Source: Betaproteobacteria bacterium | GTDB lineage: Bacteria; Pseudomonadota; Gammaproteobacteria; Burkholderiales; Ferrovaceae | NCBI GenBank assembly: GCA_028870615.1 | Contig: JAGWPH010000187.1 | Span: 1-8,087 of the forward strand | DNA length: 8,087 nt | Direction of reading: 5' to 3' | Part shown: in pieces, positions 6,615-8,087 of the stretch | Position numbering within the stretch: position 1 is the stretch's first letter | Layout: every line of letters starts with the position of its first letter | Made by a program: the position numbers and the translations under genes | Notes under the pieces: model-generated | What the model was told of the DNA's origin: nothing | Databases searched by the model: none | The model's input: the letters and a program-made list of their open reading frames with translations, nothing else

Positions 6615-7492
6615 GAAAAGGCATCATTTTGGCTGGTGGGTCGGGCACCCGCCTCTACCCTGTCACCCAAGTGGTTTCCAAACAGCTGCTGCCGGTCTAC
6701 GACAAACCCATGATTTACTATCCGCTCAGCACACTCATGCTGGCAGGGATTCGTGAGATTTTGGTCATTTCGACACCACAGGATACGCCGCGTTTCGAGC
6801 AACTGCTGGGTAATGGCAAGCAATGGGGCATAGAAATCAAATATGCGGTGCAACCCAGCCCTGATGGATTGGCTCAGGCTTTTTTGATTGGCAAATCCTT
6901 CATCGGCAATGACCCCAGCGCGTTGGTCCTGGGTGACAACATATTTTATGGACATGATTTCTCTGGCATGCTGGACCGCGCGCAGCAGCAGACTCGGGGC
7001 GCGACCGTTTTTGCCTATGCCGTCAATGACCCGGAGCGCTATGGTGTTGCAGAATTCGACGCTGCCGGGCAAGTCATCAGTTTGGAAGAAAAACCGGCGC
7101 ACCCTCGTTCGCGCTACGCCGTAACCGGTCTCTATTTTTATGATAACCAGGTATGCGAACTTGCCTCTAATCTCAAACCCTCCCCGCGCGGCGAACTTGA
7201 AATCACCGATCTCAACCGGTGCTATCTGGATCAGCATCAGTTGCAAGTACAATTGATGGGCCGTGGTTTTGCCTGGCTTGATACTGGAACCCACGAGTCG
7301 CTTCTGGACGCAGCACAATATATTGAGACCATTGAAAAACGGCAGGGACTCAAAATCGCCTGTCCTGAAGAAATCGCCTTTCGCAAGGGGCTGATCACGG
7401 CTTCTGAGATGGAAGCCTTGGCCATGCGCATGAAAAATAATGGCTATGGACAGTATTTATACCGGATTTTGAACGAACAACAGCTGTTCTAG
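6611..7492 (+). CDS. rfbA: Glucose-1-phosphate thymidylyltransferase
   Basis: RfbA (RmlA) joins glucose-1-phosphate and dTTP to give dTDP-glucose and pyrophosphate, the first step of the dTDP-deoxysugar pathway and usually its feedback-controlled point. The 293-residue product has the normal length. The nucleotide-binding loop GGSGTRLYP is at 9-17, followed by [16 protein letters not shown]. The metal-binding Asp109 lies in LGDNIFYG, and EEKP (159-162) carries the sugar-phosphate-binding Glu/Lys. [10 protein letters not shown] and [11 protein letters not shown] follow as in the family. The ATG at 6611 gives the standard [15 protein letters not shown] start, with a GGA 7 nt upstream; an in-frame ATG at 6539 would add 24 atypical residues from within rfbB. 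The gene overlaps rfbB by 4 nt at its start and the convergent response regulator by 4 nt at its stop. No rfbC or rfbD follows. Confidence 0.97.
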   Translation: MRKGIILAGGSGTRLYPVTQVVSKQLLPVYDKPMIYYPLSTLMLAGIREILVISTPQDTPRFEQLLGNGKQWGIEIKYAVQPSPDGLAQAFLIGKSFIGNDPSALVLGDNIFYGHDFSGMLDRAQQQTRGATVFAYAVNDPERYGVAEFDAAGQVISLEEKPAHPRSRYAVTGLYFYDNQVCELASNLKPSPRGELEITDLNRCYLDQHQLQVQLMGRGFAWLDTGTHESLLDAAQYIETIEKRQGLKIACPEEIAFRKGLITASEMEALAMRMKNNGYGQYLYRILNEQQLF

Positions 7493-8087
7493 ACGCCACG
7501 AACCCGCAGCATCGGCTCGGCCACGCTTCCAAAGCGATAGCCCTCCCCTCGAACGGATTTGATCAAGATTTCTCCGGGGTTAGCCTTGCGCAGTTTGCAG
7601 CGCAGACTGGACACCATAACATCCACCGATCGGTCCAGGATATTCAAAGGTCGGCCACAAATCATGCTGGCAATGGTGTCGCGACCAATCACACGATTGC
7701 CGCTTTCAACCAGGCAAACCAGCAGGTCGAATTCGCGACTGGTCAACGCAATTTGGGTGCCCTCACCCCAGCTTAGCGTTCTTCGGCATTTGTCCAGGGT
7801 AAATCCAGAAAACTGAACCAAGGCATGATTCATGGACTGGCGCGGATGATGCAGTCGCTGCATGAGGCGCCTTGCCCTGGCAGTCAGTTCCCGAACGTCT
7901 AGCGGTTTGGAAAGATAATCGTCCGCTCCCATTTCGATGCCGAGTATCCGATCCAGTACAGCGCCTCTTCCGCTGATCACCATGATGCCCATTGCCGGGT
8001 GCGTCTCTCTCGCGTAACGCACAAAATCAAGGCCGTTATCGTCTGGCCCCAAGGTAAGATCGACCAGAGCCAGTTCAAACTGAAACT
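7489..8087 (-). CDS. OmpR/PhoB-family response regulator (N-terminus outside window)
   Basis: This is a two-component response regulator: a receiver domain phosphorylated by a sensor kinase, then a DNA-binding winged helix. 198 residues are visible. A TTG at 8052 could be read as a start, but the frame stays open to the right edge, and the 11 upstream residues [11 protein letters not shown] carry the phospho-acceptor Asp (codon 8059-8061). From that Asp, the switch Ser (VISGRG) is 29 residues on and the conserved Lys (SKP) 51 on, the same spacing as in PhoB. About 45 N-terminal residues are therefore missing from view. The C-terminal half has [16 protein letters not shown], the recognition-helix stretch [16 protein letters not shown] and the wing VRGEGYRFG. 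The partner kinase and target genes are not in the window. It lies opposite rfbA and shares the CTAG stop, so nothing ties it functionally to the sugar operon. Confidence 0.95.
   Translation of the reverse strand, partial: FQFELALVDLTLGPDDNGLDFVRYARETHPAMGIMVISGRGAVLDRILGIEMGADDYLSKPLDVRELTARARRLMQRLHHPRQSMNHALVQFSGFTLDKCRRTLSWGEGTQIALTSREFDLLVCLVESGNRVIGRDTIASMICGRPLNILDRSVDVMVSSLRCKLRKANPGEILIKSVRGEGYRFGSVAEPMLRVRGV

Noticed and set aside
6590..7318. A 242-residue open frame antisense to rfbA
   Set aside because: It lies wholly opposite the rfbB end and rfbA, resembles no family I know, and has the character of a shadow frame.
8050..8052. TTG as the start of the response regulator
   Set aside because: It would remove the phospho-acceptor Asp at 8059-8061; the frame is open to the window edge and the receiver spacing shows that the domain continues there.
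1..8087. A defence island, mobile element or other novel multi-gene system
   Set aside because: The SNF2 helicase suggested a defence role, but no integrase, transposase, terminal repeat, methylase or nuclease is present, and the neighbours are common chromosomal genes.

Overview
This 8,087-base window looks like ordinary chromosome from a Gram-negative proteobacterium, probably a gamma- or betaproteobacterium; I cannot name a genus. The evidence is a full-length EttA of the Escherichia coli type, an outer-membrane-type glycine-zipper lipoprotein related to SlyB, and dTDP-sugar genes rfbB and rfbA. There are four complete genes and two that run off the window edges. I see no tRNA, rRNA, CRISPR array, insertion sequence or phage gene.

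Layout. Positions 1-2754 (+) hold the C-terminal 917 residues of a large SNF2-family helicase whose frame is open to the left edge. It converges on ettA (2751-4418, -), an ABC-F translation factor; the two stop codons share the palindrome TTAA. A divergent 230-bp spacer (4419-4648) separates ettA from a lipoprotein gene (4649-5332, +). This has a SlyB-like glycine-zipper body, a proline-rich linker and a C-terminal two-cysteine motif. A 211-bp spacer (5333-5543) then holds a strong hairpin, probably a terminator, and candidate promoter elements. Next comes the two-gene operon rfbB-rfbA (5544-7492, +), coupled by an ATGA overlap. It converges on an OmpR/PhoB-type response regulator (7489-8087, -), whose first roughly 45 residues lie beyond the right edge. 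That junction is also a shared palindromic stop, CTAG.

How the genes work together. RfbA makes dTDP-glucose from glucose-1-phosphate and dTTP, and RfbB converts it to dTDP-4-keto-6-deoxyglucose, the precursor of dTDP-rhamnose and several other deoxysugars of surface polysaccharides. The later enzymes (RfbC and RfbD, or an alternative branch) are not here, so the end product cannot be read from the window. The helicase, EttA, the lipoprotein and the response regulator have no evident link to this pathway or to each other. I found no convincing undescribed system; the points most worth a second look are the composite lipoprotein, the two palindromic stop overlaps, and a near-identical AT-rich motif in both main intergenic spacers.
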